Assembly: GCA_002404395.1 (NCBI GenBank)
Contig: DHJP01000096.1
Span: 1 to 12,222, forward strand
Direction of reading: 5' to 3'
DNA from: Clostridiales bacterium UBA4717
GTDB lineage: Bacteria; Bacillota; Clostridia; Oscillospirales; CAG-272
Length of the DNA: 12,222 nucleotides
The position numbers were made by a program, and so were the translations under genes. Position 1 is the first letter of the stretch. Each line of letters begins with the position of its first letter. Of this stretch, positions 1 to 8,566 are shown in pieces. The notes beneath the pieces were generated by a model. It was given only the letters and a program-made list of their open reading frames with translations, ran no database searches and was not told the DNA's origin.

Positions 1-1866
1 GATCGAGATGCCGTATCCACGGGTTATAAATCCGACGATCTTATCACCGGGGAGCGGATTACAGCATTTTGCAAATTTGACAAGGCAGCCGCTTTCGCCG
101 TCAACTATAATGCCTCCGCCCGATTTATGCCGCTTACTCGGCAGATTGACGGGGATCTTGGAAGCGTCGTTTGCAATTACGGGCGCGTCCGCCGTTTCGG
201 AGGTAACCACACGTTCAAATTCGTCCTTGAGTCTGCCTGAGATCTTAGAAGTGGAAAGACCGCCGTATCCGATGGTATTGAGCAGATCGTCCTCGCTCTT
301 TATACCGATTCGGTGCGCGATATTCGTAAGTATTTCACTGCGCTGAGCATCCGTGTACGCTCTGCCGTATTTTTTGAATTCGCGATCGACCTCGGCTCTT
401 CCGACCACAATATTTTCGGGACGTTTTTCGCGTTTGAACCATTGTCTGATCTTGTTGCGGGCTTCGGAGGTCTTGACGATCTTGAGCCAATCGCGGCTCG
501 GTCCTTTTGACGCCGCGCTCGTCAGTATTTCTACGATCTCGCCGTTTTCCGGAACGCTGTCTATCGGCGCGATCGCTCCGTTTATCTTTGCGCCGATCAT
601 CTTATTTCCGACCGCCGAATGGATCGCGTATGCAAAGTCGATAAGCGTTGCTCCCTGAGGCAGTACGATCACGTCGCCTTTCGGAGTGAACACAAAGGTC
701 TCGTCATGGAAAATGTCTATTTTCAGCGTGCTCAAAAATTCGTCCGGATCCATAGTGTCGTCGTTGGTTTCGATCAGCTTTGCCACCCATTCAAGCTTGC
801 GGTCGATCTCCTCTTTACTGCTTGCGCCCGACTTGTACTTCCAATGCGCGGCAATACCGTATTCGGCGACCTGATGCATTTCGTAAGTACGGATCTGCAC
901 TTCAAACGGGATCCCGTCATGACCGATGACCGTCGTATGAAGCGAACGGTAAAGGTTGGGCTTAGGAGTCGAAATATAATCCTTGAAACGTCCGGGCATG
1001 GACTTATACATCTCATGGATTATACCGAGCACGGTATAGCACTCAAGCTCGGTGCCGACGATTATTCTCAGCGCGTAAAAATCGTATATTTCGTCAAAGC
1101 TCTTGTTCTGGTTATACATCTTTTTGTAGATGCTGTATACCGTCTTTACTCTGCCCTCAAGCGTAAAGTTTATGTTGTATTCCCGAAGTTTCTCGCTCAC
1201 CGCCTCACGGCAGCGTTCTATAAAGTCACGATTCTGACCGTACTTGCGCTCAATGTCGTTCTGCACCTCTTCGTATCCGATCGGGTCAAGATACGAAAGC
1301 GAAAGTCCCTCAAGCTCCTGCTTGATCTTCTGCATACCGAGTCGGTGAGCAAGCGGCGCAAACACGTGCATAGTTTCAAGCGCAGTCTCACGGCGCTTGG
1401 CTTCGGGCTTGGCGGAAAGCGTGCGCATATTGTGAAGTCGGTCGCAAAGCTTGATAAAGATGACTCGGATATCTTTCGACATGGCGAGAAACATCTTGCG
1501 CAGATTCTCGATCTCGGCTTCTTCTTTGTCCACCACATTGAAATGTACGATCTTCGTTACGCCGTCAACCAGCAGTGCGACCTCTTTTCCGAATTCCTTT
1601 TCTATCTTTTCAATGCTGATCTTGTCCGAACAGTCTTCGACCGTGTCGTGCAAAAGCGCCGCGCATATCGAGTCGGTATCAAGCTCAAGCCCGGCAAGGA
1701 TCTCGGCGACCGCGATCGGGTGGCTGATATACGGCTCGCCGCTGACTCTGAACTGCCCGCGATGCAACTCATCGGCATACAGAAAAGCTTTTTTGATTTT
1801 TTCAACATCGTAATTTTTACCTGTCTTTTCAAGCATGGAAAGCAGGTTTTCAATCGCTTCGTACAT
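1..1866 (-). CDS. rel: Bifunctional (p)ppGpp synthetase/hydrolase, RelA/SpoT (Rel) family, partial at C-terminus
   Basis: Makes (p)ppGpp from ATP and GTP/GDP and hydrolyses it, setting the stringent response in the cytoplasm. My translation reads open from the start to the window edge (about 622 residues). The HD hydrolase is at the N-terminus: LLHDTVED near residues 71-78 and KLCDRLHNMRTL further on. The synthetase follows (IYDFYALRIIV, RFKDYISTPKPN near 290, YRSLHTTV, FEVQIRT, AEYGIAAHWKYK). RFKD is the RXKD motif of bifunctional enzymes, not the EXDD of synthetase-only RelA, so both activities look intact. A TGS domain follows (about 390-450), then the start of the zinc-finger-like region (KFAKCCNPLPGD). 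The C-terminal ACT domain, roughly 100 residues, is outside the window. Start: ATG at 1866 is preferred by analogy with cobW, which has the same upstream repeat and begins the same distance after its hairpin. An in-frame ATG at 1878 is the alternative. It is last in the probable cdaA operon, about 160 nt after recJ. Confidence 0.95.
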   Translation of the reverse strand, partial: MYEAIENLLSMLEKTGKNYDVEKIKKAFLYADELHRGQFRVSGEPYISHPIAVAEILAGLELDTDSICAALLHDTVEDCSDKISIEKIEKEFGKEVALLVDGVTKIVHFNVVDKEEAEIENLRKMFLAMSKDIRVIFIKLCDRLHNMRTLSAKPEAKRRETALETMHVFAPLAHRLGMQKIKQELEGLSLSYLDPIGYEEVQNDIERKYGQNRDFIERCREAVSEKLREYNINFTLEGRVKTVYSIYKKMYNQNKSFDEIYDFYALRIIVGTELECYTVLGIIHEMYKSMPGRFKDYISTPKPNLYRSLHTTVIGHDGIPFEVQIRTYEMHQVAEYGIAAHWKYKSGASSKEEIDRKLEWVAKLIETNDDTMDPDEFLSTLKIDIFHDETFVFTPKGDVIVLPQGATLIDFAYAIHSAVGNKMIGAKINGAIAPIDSVPENGEIVEILTSAASKGPSRDWLKIVKTSEARNKIRQWFKREKRPENIVVGRAEVDREFKKYGRAYTDAQRSEILTNIAHRIGIKSEDDLLNTIGYGGLSTSKISGRLKDEFERVVTSETADAPVIANDASKIPVNLPSKRHKSGGGIIVDGESGCLVKFAKCCNPLPGDKIVGFITRGYGISI

Positions 1867-1874
1867 AATAATCT

Positions 1875-1963
1875 TCATGCCGCCGTAGGCGGTTCAAAAA
1901 ATAAACGTGAATTCTCCGCGCTGCTGCGGCGCGGAAATTCGGTGCGTGAAAATAAAGTTTCAC
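1875..1963 (-). repeat. Folded repeat unit directly upstream of rel (diverged copy)
   Basis: Read on the minus strand, this has the layout of the two units in front of cobW. First is a GTGAAA/TTTCAC hairpin (1946-1951 with 1958-1963). Next is a GC hairpin CCGCGC/GCGCGG (1916-1921 with 1929-1934). Then comes a near-identical stretch ATTCACGTTTATTTTTTGA, and finally a hairpin around CCGCCTACGGCGG (about 1880-1892), after which the rel start region begins. The last 38 bases or so match the cobW copies almost base for base; the middle hairpin has a different sequence but the same place. The stretch between it and the recJ stop (1964-2025) shows nothing else. Confidence 0.75.
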
Positions 1964-2025
1964 TTGATAAAGATGAAATTTTTGCGATTCATGCCGCCCA
2001 AAACGGAGTTCTCAAACGCCGCGAT

Positions 2026-4194
2026 TTATGCAAGCCCGGATCTCAGTCTTCCGTAAAGCGGCACTTTTTCAAGCTCGGCTTTGCCGACTGCGACTCCGGG
2101 CGCAAGCGAATAAACTCCTTGCTCGTTTACGGGGGCAGCACTTATAACCTCTGCTTCCGAAAGGATATCAAGCGCGGCCCTGAGCTTTATGTAGGTCATA
2201 CGCACACCGCACTCGTTAAGCTCGCGCATAAGCTTCCGTAAGCATACGGCGGAGTCGCCCGCGTCAAGCCGTGCTTTAAGAGCACGGTAAACTGCGGCAA
2301 AATCCGCGCGCTCGGGAAATTCGTCCGCCGGGAAAGCGCCTTGCGTGCATAAACATTCATACTCGTGCGCACGTCCGCGCTCTGCATCGCATGCCGACCT
2401 CGAAAGCTTGATATCGCGCACATTGAGCTGAATACTCTTTCGCCCGTTATACTCGTTAAGCTCAAGTTTGGCAAGTAAGTCTACACTATCGCCGCATATA
2501 TACGGAAAACTCCGATAAGGCGTGCCGAACAACAGTGCCGTCATCGGCTTGTCTTTATATGAAAGCGTAAGCTTGATGTGCTTGCCCTCCTTGAGAGGGC
2601 GCACCTCGGTAATCAAAAGGTCTCGGATCTCAAACTGCGGAGTAGGATTTGCCTGCCCGCAAGGTTCAAGCAATGACAGCTCCTCGACAAGCCCGCGCGT
2701 GATCTCGTCCGCTTCGATCACTGCGTCTGCCTCATAACTGCAAACAGCCTCGCCGCCGCTCATCGTTTCGGCGGCACATTCGTTTATCAGCCGTCTGAAG
2801 TTTTGAAGCTCCGAACGCTTGACGGTCAACCCGGCGGCAAGTTCGTGTCCGCCGTATCTGAGCAATGCCCCGGACGCATACTCAAGCGCGCGTGAAAGGT
2901 CAAACCCTTTTACGCTTCTTCCCGAACCTTTGCCGATATCATCAGGTCCGCCGTCACCCGCAATACCGCCTTCAAACGAGACAAGTATGCAGGGCATACC
3001 GGTTCTGTCGGTGATCCTTGAAGCGACGATACCGATGATTCCGTGATTCCATGAATCGTCCGATACCACTATCACAGGATCATCTTCCGAACACTCCGAT
3101 GCGATTTTTTCATCAATGCCCTCAAGCATCTCGTTTTCACGCTTCTGTCTTTCGGCATTGAGCTTGCACAGCCCGTCGGCGATCTCCGCGGCAGTGCTCT
3201 CATCTTCGGTCAGAAACAGCTCGGCGGCGTACGCCGCGTTCGCCAATCTCCCGGCGGCGTTTATTCTCGGGGCAAGCGTATAGCTGATAAGCCCCGCTCC
3301 GAATTTTTTCTTTTTCCCGTCGGAATAATCGGTACCGCTCGCCGCGCTGATAAGCGCCTTAACACCGATAAATTTCGGATTTTCCATCGACCGCAGACCG
3401 TACGCGGTCACGGCTCGGTTTTCATCAATAAGCGGCATAACATCCGCTACCGTGCCGATCGCTACAAGCTCCGAATATTTCTCAAGTACTGCGTATGCGG
3501 CTTCGTTGACGCTCATGCCGCATCTGCGCATCTCAAGCGCGCAAACCGTTTTGTATGCCACCCCGACTCCCGCAAGCGCGTCAAACGGGTACGAATCGCT
3601 TCGCTTCGGGTCAACGCAGCAGGTATCCGGCAGTATTATCTCTCCCTCAAGAGTGCGCCGACATTCGTGGTGATCGGTCACTACGGTTTCAAGCCCGACG
3701 GACTTTGCGTAAGCAATTTCGTCTATCGCGGTAATGCCGGTGTCAACGGTTATCATAAACTCGGCGCCGCCCGCTTTCAGCCTGTCGATCGCCGCGTTGT
3801 TAAGTCCGTATCCCTCGCCCGTCCGTGTGGGAATATAATATCCCACATCCGCTCCGAGCGAACGCAGATACAGGCAGAGTAAGCAGGTCGACGTGACTCC
3901 GTCTACATCATAATCTCCGTATACCACGATCCTGCGCCCTGCCGCAAGCGCCGCTTCAAGCGCTTCGCAAAGCTCCGTCATCGAATCAAGTGCAAACGGA
4001 TCGTGAAATTCAAAATGTTCCGGCGAAATAAAACCGCTCGCCTTTTCGACATCGGTACAGCCGCGCATATATAAAAGCGACGCCGTGATCGTACTTACCC
4101 CGAGCGCGCTTGCAATTTCGGCAACCGCGCCGTCGGGAGCGGGCTTTCGCACCGTCCAAAGCTTCTCGGCGGTTGCTCTGTCTTTAATCTTCAT
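2026..4194 (-). CDS. recJ: Single-stranded-DNA-specific exonuclease RecJ
   Basis: 5'-3' exonuclease on single-stranded DNA, acting in recombination, base excision and mismatch repair. At 722 residues it is longer than the E. coli enzyme (about 577) and close to the Bacillus type, which has a C-terminal extension. All DHH-family motifs are present: GDYDVDG (93-99), DTG (151-153), TDHHE (173-177), an ALAGVGVAYK segment near 206, APRINAAGR near 308, GIIGIVASRI (385-394), and the DHHA1 signature GGHELAAGL (448-456). An OB-like region follows at about 500-610. The last 100 residues or so may form the extra C-terminal domain seen in Firmicute RecJ. The ATG lies inside the last codons of the upstream RseC-like gene (11-base overlap), which suggests translational coupling. 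The stop is about 160 nt before rel, so transcription probably continues. Confidence 0.95.
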   Translation of the reverse strand: MKIKDRATAEKLWTVRKPAPDGAVAEIASALGVSTITASLLYMRGCTDVEKASGFISPEHFEFHDPFALDSMTELCEALEAALAAGRRIVVYGDYDVDGVTSTCLLCLYLRSLGADVGYYIPTRTGEGYGLNNAAIDRLKAGGAEFMITVDTGITAIDEIAYAKSVGLETVVTDHHECRRTLEGEIILPDTCCVDPKRSDSYPFDALAGVGVAYKTVCALEMRRCGMSVNEAAYAVLEKYSELVAIGTVADVMPLIDENRAVTAYGLRSMENPKFIGVKALISAASGTDYSDGKKKKFGAGLISYTLAPRINAAGRLANAAYAAELFLTEDESTAAEIADGLCKLNAERQKRENEMLEGIDEKIASECSEDDPVIVVSDDSWNHGIIGIVASRITDRTGMPCILVSFEGGIAGDGGPDDIGKGSGRSVKGFDLSRALEYASGALLRYGGHELAAGLTVKRSELQNFRRLINECAAETMSGGEAVCSYEADAVIEADEITRGLVEELSLLEPCGQANPTPQFEIRDLLITEVRPLKEGKHIKLTLSYKDKPMTALLFGTPYRSFPYICGDSVDLLAKLELNEYNGRKSIQLNVRDIKLSRSACDAERGRAHEYECLCTQGAFPADEFPERADFAAVYRALKARLDAGDSAVCLRKLMRELNECGVRMTYIKLRAALDILSEAEVISAAPVNEQGVYSLAPGVAVGKAELEKVPLYGRLRSGLA

Positions 4195-4645
4195 CTTTTT
4201 TCCGAATATCCTCTTTCATATCATCGGTATCGCTTCGCGAGATCACCGATTCGACGATAACATCGTATCCGCGCCGTGCGGTTCGCTCACATATGACCGC
4301 CGCGACCGCAAATGTCGCGGCAAATGTCGCGATCGCGCTCGCCGGTGCAGATATTCCAAGGCGTGCGGCAGCAAGATACGCGGCTATCGACAAGAGCGTC
4401 GGTGCGAAGAAGAGTGCCGCCGAATATGCAAGCACCTTCCCCGAAGCCGTTTCAAGCGTCACCGTATCTCCCCTCGCGGCATTCGCATCATTGCGCGCCC
4501 GAGTCACCGCTTGCTTTTCGCCGAACGTAAAGCAGGCACTGCAGGCTCCGGTATTGTTATGACACATATCGCACGCGCTTTTTCTTGAAACCTCAACGGT
4601 TGCGGTCATGCCATCGACCGATATCACTTTTCCCGTTTGTTTCAT
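4184..4645 (-). CDS. RseC/MucC-like membrane protein with CX2C-X6-CX2C motif
   Basis: Small integral membrane protein of the RseC/MucC (SoxR-reducing system, PF04246-like) family, 153 residues from the ATG at 4645. The N-terminal cytoplasmic part resembles the family start (MKQTGKVISVDGMTATVEV). It carries four cysteines at about 25, 28, 35 and 38 (CDMCHNNTGACSAC), the usual site for a metal or Fe-S ligand. Two hydrophobic segments at about 72-95 and 99-119 form a membrane hairpin, followed by a charged tail. The ATG is preferred over the upstream TTG at 4651 because GAGG sits 9 nt before it. In many Clostridia the family is associated with Rnf electron transport; no rnf gene is visible here, but a flavoprotein lies 31 nt upstream. 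Family assignment is fairly secure; the substrate is not known. Confidence 0.8.
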   Translation of the reverse strand: MKQTGKVISVDGMTATVEVSRKSACDMCHNNTGACSACFTFGEKQAVTRARNDANAARGDTVTLETASGKVLAYSAALFFAPTLLSIAAYLAAARLGISAPASAIATFAATFAVAAVICERTARRGYDVIVESVISRSDTDDMKEDIRKKDED

Positions 4646-4676
4646 ACGCAATTACCTCACATATCAGTATGTAAAT

Positions 4677-6287
4677 TCAGAGATCGCCGCACGGCGCGTA
4701 TTTTGTAATTATTGACTCGGCGATCCGCAATCCGTCCGCCGCCGCGCTCGTAATGCCGCCGGCATACCCGGCGCCCTCTCCGCCGGGATACAGATTCGCG
4801 AAATTCACCGCACTGCAATCGGCGTTTCTGAGTATGCGAAGCGGCGCCGAGGTGCGCGTTTCAAATCCGGTGAGCACCGCATCTGTGTCGCCGAAACATT
4901 CCATTTTGCGTGAAAATACATTAAAGCCCACGCGCAGCATATCACCGATGAACGGCGGCACGAGCGCGTCAAGCGCACAGACCCTGACGTTTCCGTTCAT
5001 GTAGGTCGGCACCACATTCGTCGGCTCGCATAAGCCGCTCCGTGCCGAGTTCATAAAGTCTCCCACCGTTTCGATCGGCGCGCGATAGCCTCCGCCGCCG
5101 GCGGCGAACGCCGCCCTCTCTATCCTGCGCTGGAAGTTCATACCGTCAAACAGTGAGCTTCCGAAATCGCCTGCCCCCACCGATACCGCAATCGCCGCGT
5201 TGGCATTTTTACCGTCGCGCGCATATCGGCTCATTCCGTTGGTAACTACGCCGCCGTCCTCGCTTGCGGCTGCAACGACCTCTCCGCCCGGGCACATACA
5301 GAAGCTGTACACCGCCCGCTCACCGAGGCGGTAAGACAGTGCATACTCGCCGACCGGCAGATGCGGATCCCCGGCGTAGCTTCCGTAAAGCGATTCATCC
5401 ACGCGGCTTTGCAGGTGCTCGACTCTCACACCCACCGAAAACGGCTTTGCCTCAAGCATTACGCCGCGTGCGGCAAGTTTTTCATACGTGTCGCGCGCGC
5501 TGTGACCCGGCGCAAGCACAAGCACGGGAGTTTCTATATACTCCCCGCCGACCTTGACCGCGCGCACTCCGTGCGCGTCAAATTCAAAATCTTCCGCCAT
5601 GGAATCGTACCGCACTTCGCCGCCGAGCGATACTATTCGAGCGGCAATATGCTTCACCACCTCAAGCAAACGGTCTGTACCGACATGAGGCTTGGCGGAA
5701 TATATGACCTCCTCGGGCGCGCCGAAGTCGTGCATTTGTTTAAGCACGCGCGCGCATCGCGGATCGCTTATCCGCGTGACGAGCTTGCCGTCCGAAAAGG
5801 TGCCTGCGCCACCCGCGCCGAACTGAATATTCGAGTCTTCAAGCACCCCCGTACGGTAAAAACGCTCTACCGCCTCGCGCCGTTTTTCAACATCGGCGCC
5901 GCGCTCAAGCACGATCGGCCGGTATCCGTATTCGGCAAGTTCGAGCGCCGCAAACATTCCGCACGGCCCCATTCCGATTATCACCGGTCTGCCGCCGAGC
6001 GGTTCGCTTCCGACCTTAAGCTTTTCGCAAGGATCCGAAATGACGGTCGCATCCGCTTCATCAAGCGCTTTCTTATGAAATTTTATTTTCTCACCGCACG
6101 GAAACGAGATCGAATACACGAAGCTCGGCGCACGGTCGCGATGTCTGGCGTCGATTGACTTTTTGTATATGCGCGCTTCCTCGACCCTTGCCTTCAGCCC
6201 CAGCCGTTGCGCTTTTTTCAGCGCCGTCATAAACGCCTCGCCCGGCTCGGCATCAAACGGCAACTTGATATTACGAAAAATTACCAT
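4677..6287 (-). CDS. FAD-dependent oxidoreductase of COG2509 (uncharacterised dehydrogenase)
   Basis: 536 residues, matching the widespread clostridial COG2509 family of FAD/NAD(P)-binding proteins. The first 90 residues are a family-specific N-terminal domain (SIDARHRD, FVYSISF). The dinucleotide-binding fold starts near 101 with PVIIGMGPCGMFAALELA (GXGXXG at 105-110) and the ribose-binding acidic residue in VLERG. A second flavin-contact motif GAGGAGTFSDGKL lies at about 157-169. VLVLAPGHSARDTYE matches the second GD-like motif. The C-terminal YPGGEGAGYAGGITSAAADG is typical of the flavin-closing end of the family. The physiological substrate is unknown to me; relatives are usually annotated only as FAD-dependent protein. 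It lies 63 nt after cdaR, with a weak ribosome binding site, and is probably in the same operon. Confidence 0.9.
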   Translation of the reverse strand: MVIFRNIKLPFDAEPGEAFMTALKKAQRLGLKARVEEARIYKKSIDARHRDRAPSFVYSISFPCGEKIKFHKKALDEADATVISDPCEKLKVGSEPLGGRPVIIGMGPCGMFAALELAEYGYRPIVLERGADVEKRREAVERFYRTGVLEDSNIQFGAGGAGTFSDGKLVTRISDPRCARVLKQMHDFGAPEEVIYSAKPHVGTDRLLEVVKHIAARIVSLGGEVRYDSMAEDFEFDAHGVRAVKVGGEYIETPVLVLAPGHSARDTYEKLAARGVMLEAKPFSVGVRVEHLQSRVDESLYGSYAGDPHLPVGEYALSYRLGERAVYSFCMCPGGEVVAAASEDGGVVTNGMSRYARDGKNANAAIAVSVGAGDFGSSLFDGMNFQRRIERAAFAAGGGGYRAPIETVGDFMNSARSGLCEPTNVVPTYMNGNVRVCALDALVPPFIGDMLRVGFNVFSRKMECFGDTDAVLTGFETRTSAPLRILRNADCSAVNFANLYPGGEGAGYAGGITSAAADGLRIAESIITKYAPCGDL

Positions 6288-6350
6288 TTTCTTGTATTAA
6301 ACCTTTCGGGTTTCAAAACGGGCATGCAGCACTTTAAAAGTGCGCTGTGC
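6288..6350 (-). other. Intergenic spacer with two short hairpins between cdaR and the flavoprotein gene
   Basis: On the minus strand the cdaR stop is followed at once by GCACTT-TTA-AAGTGC, a 6-bp stem, then by AAACC-CGAAA-GGTTT, a 5-bp stem. Neither is followed by a T-run, so intrinsic termination is unlikely. They may act as processing or mRNA-stability elements within the operon, which is inference only. The downstream ATG has only a weak AAGAAA-type ribosome binding site. Confidence 0.4.
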
Positions 6351-7631
6351 TCATTTTATTTCAACGTCGATCGTGTAGTCGCCGATCTCGTAAACCGAAT
6401 CGGACAGTGTAGACGGCAGGCTGATGGTAACGGGCACGCTTACCCGTCCGCTCCCTCTTGAGTAGAACGACAGGTCCACCTGTGCGCCGATATTTGCCGG
6501 AGTGACCATGGCAAGCGAGCCGGAACTTCCGCGAAGCGTCACATTGATACTGTCATCGACCAGCGTATAGTCAAGCCCATTCGGATTTTTAACCGTTATG
6601 CCCTGCACATTTATCTCGCGCGTCGAAGTATTCACATGAGTGACCGTGACCGTCGCGCTTTCGGTCTTACTGCGGTTCTCCACACCGTCGGGCAGCTCTA
6701 TCATGACCGTGCGCGTATTTGTCGTGCCGACCATCTTTTTCTCATCCACGGTAAGCACGGTGATATCATTGATACCCGAAAGCACCGTCGGATCTCCGCG
6801 AAGCAATATCGTCTGCGGCACTATCGTCACACGCGCCGTCGAATCGTCGTAATACCCGTACCTGAACTCCACCGTGAGCGGCACCTCTTTTTCGGCATAC
6901 ACCGGCACCGTAACGGTTATCTCACTGCGGCTCAGCTTTACATACGGATTTGTTATGACGCTTCCGTCCTTGCCTACAAGCACAATATCGCCGGTCGCCG
7001 TGATCGACTTTGTAAGCTTGCCGAGCTCAAGCGTCACCTGTGCGTATTCTATCATGTCAAGCACGTTGCCCGGACCGCTGACCGTAATAGTTTCAAAGTC
7101 CGCCGCAGGTGTGCCGAGAGTCAGATCCGATTCAATGCTGTACAACGGATTTATTTTGATCTGCACATTCCGCGATTCGCGCTTGTCAACATAGACGTTG
7201 ACATAGTTGGTCGAAAGTTCCTTCTGACTGACGTTTCCCGGCACCGTGGTGCGCACGTCAAGCGTATGATCGCCCGAAGCCGCTATCTGCGAGACATCAA
7301 CGTAAGCGTCTATATCATCCGCGCCGATCTTGTTGAGCGCACTGCGCGTTCCGCTTACCGTAACGTCCACCGTATAATCGTAACCGTTTATCACAGTCAT
7401 TCCGCTTTCGGTCTCAAGCGTATCCACACCGATTATATCAACCGGTATCGAAACGAACTTGCGGTCTTCGATTATAGTCTGCGCGCTGACCGCATAAAAC
7501 CAAATGAGTACCGCGCCGACAAGACAGCATATCTTTGCGGCAAAGTCGCGGTTCTTCTCCTTTTCGTTTTTAGACTCGCTGTTTTTAAACGACGATATAC
7601 GGTCAACGATATTTTTAAAAAAGCTTTTCAT
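6351..7631 (-). CDS. cdaR: CdaR, YbbR-domain membrane regulator of diadenylate cyclase CdaA
   Basis: Partner and regulator of CdaA, anchored in the membrane with its YbbR repeats outside the cell. The 426-residue protein has a charged cytoplasmic N-terminus (KNSESKNEKEKNRDF), one hydrophobic segment at about 33-50 (ICCLVGAVLIWFYAVSAQ), then beta-rich YbbR repeats of about 80-90 residues. Repeat starts are seen as SIPVDIIG near 60, VQIKINP near 155, VPLTVEFRYGY near 240 and INVQGITVKNP near 340. Four repeats is the usual number in Firmicutes. The ATG overlaps the cdaA stop by 4 bases (ATGA), a strong sign of coupled translation. The glmM gene that usually follows cdaR in Bacillus and many relatives is not present. 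Confidence 0.93.
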   Translation of the reverse strand: MKSFFKNIVDRISSFKNSESKNEKEKNRDFAAKICCLVGAVLIWFYAVSAQTIIEDRKFVSIPVDIIGVDTLETESGMTVINGYDYTVDVTVSGTRSALNKIGADDIDAYVDVSQIAASGDHTLDVRTTVPGNVSQKELSTNYVNVYVDKRESRNVQIKINPLYSIESDLTLGTPAADFETITVSGPGNVLDMIEYAQVTLELGKLTKSITATGDIVLVGKDGSVITNPYVKLSRSEITVTVPVYAEKEVPLTVEFRYGYYDDSTARVTIVPQTILLRGDPTVLSGINDITVLTVDEKKMVGTTNTRTVMIELPDGVENRSKTESATVTVTHVNTSTREINVQGITVKNPNGLDYTLVDDSINVTLRGSSGSLAMVTPANIGAQVDLSFYSRGSGRVSVPVTISLPSTLSDSVYEIGDYTIDVEIK

Positions 7632-8530
7632 TTTGCCGCCTCCGTATCAGACTCACCGCTTGTCCCGCGTCGGCGCAGTTTCCTGCGTTTTCCGATTCCG
7701 TCGCCGGACTCAGCGTCCTCGGCGATCAACTCGGATTCCAAAAATTTCTTTAGCGACTGATAGCTGAAATCGCGTCTGAGATTGCCGTCAGTAGCACATG
7801 AAATAGTACCGGTCTCCTCGGAAACTATTATCACCACCGCGTCGCTGTTTTCGCTCATGCCTATACCGGCTCTGTGTCTGGTACCGAGATCCTTGATTAT
7901 TTCGGGGCTTACCGAAAGCGGCAAAAAACAGCCCGCCGCGTATACGCGCAGATCACGTATTATCATCGCGCCGTCGTGCAGCGGCGCTTTATTGAAAAAT
8001 ATATTCTTGATGAGCATGGGATCGTGGTAAGCGTCAACTACCGTACCGGTCTTGATAATATCGCCGAGCTTGGTCTCCCGTTCAATGACAATGAGCGCAC
8101 CGGTCTTCTCAAGCGACATATCGCAGACAGCGGAGGTGATATCCGAAATGAGCTTTTTAGTCTCTTCACGACTGCCGCCGCGGTCGCCGAAACGCAGATT
8201 CTTGAACGACTCTGCTCCCATTTTTTCAAGCGCACTGCGAAGCTCGGGCTGAAATACGATTATCAGCGCTATTATTCCGACTTGAAACAGATTCTGCATG
8301 ATAAAGCTCATGGCGTACATTTTTGCCGCCTCGCTTATCAGCATAAATATCACGAGCAGAATTACGCCGAGCGCAAGCTTGCCGGCCCTGCGGTCGCGGA
8401 TAAACTTATACGCATAGTAAAGCAAGAAAGCGACAAGCAGAATGTCGATAATATCGACAGCGGACACCGTCGATATCACGGTTCTTATATGAGCGGCAGC
8501 TTCCTTCAGCGTCTGAACGATCGTCTCCAA
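7628..8530 (-). CDS. cdaA: Diadenylate cyclase CdaA (c-di-AMP synthase)
   Basis: Membrane enzyme that condenses two ATP into cyclic di-AMP, the second messenger for potassium and osmolyte control and cell-wall homeostasis. The 300-residue protein has three N-terminal hydrophobic segments at about 27-43, 52-68 and 82-94, ending in the family motif IVFQPELRSALEKMG. The DAC (DisA_N) domain follows with the catalytic LHDGAMII (DGA at 186-188) and the GTRHRAGIGMSE motif (216-227). SEETGTIS follows near 237-244. The tail from about 272 is charged and basic (KRRKLRRRG) and probably disordered. The start is the TTG at 8530: a full GGAGG (8540-8544) lies 9 nt before it and no ATG in this frame fits. 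First gene of the operon, about 30 nt after the predicted transcription start. Confidence 0.95.
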   Translation of the reverse strand: METIVQTLKEAAAHIRTVISTVSAVDIIDILLVAFLLYYAYKFIRDRRAGKLALGVILLVIFMLISEAAKMYAMSFIMQNLFQVGIIALIIVFQPELRSALEKMGAESFKNLRFGDRGGSREETKKLISDITSAVCDMSLEKTGALIVIERETKLGDIIKTGTVVDAYHDPMLIKNIFFNKAPLHDGAMIIRDLRVYAAGCFLPLSVSPEIIKDLGTRHRAGIGMSENSDAVVIIVSEETGTISCATDGNLRRDFSYQSLKKFLESELIAEDAESGDGIGKRRKLRRRGTSGESDTEAAK

Positions 8531-8539
8531 AATCCCGTT

Positions 8540-8544
8540 CCTCC
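8540..8544 (-). promoter_or_regulatory. Ribosome binding site of cdaA
   Basis: GGAGG read on the minus strand, 9 nt upstream of TTG at 8530-8528. It decides the non-ATG start of cdaA. Confidence 0.8.
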
Positions 8545-8566
8545 GTCAAAACTTTTATAATATATA

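Noticed and set aside
619..2241. 540-codon plus-strand open frame
   Set aside because: It is antisense to rel, whose minus-strand translation has every catalytic motif; it also crosses the rel-recJ spacer. It has no recognisable domain.
5093..5115. GC-rich inverted repeat (GCCGCC/GGCGGC) resembling the leader hairpin
   Set aside because: It lies inside the flavoprotein coding sequence, encoding an Ala/Gly-rich stretch, and lacks the flanking parts of the repeat unit.
5361..6158. 265-codon plus-strand open frame
   Set aside because: Antisense to the COG2509 flavoprotein, which has clear FAD motifs; arises from codon bias.
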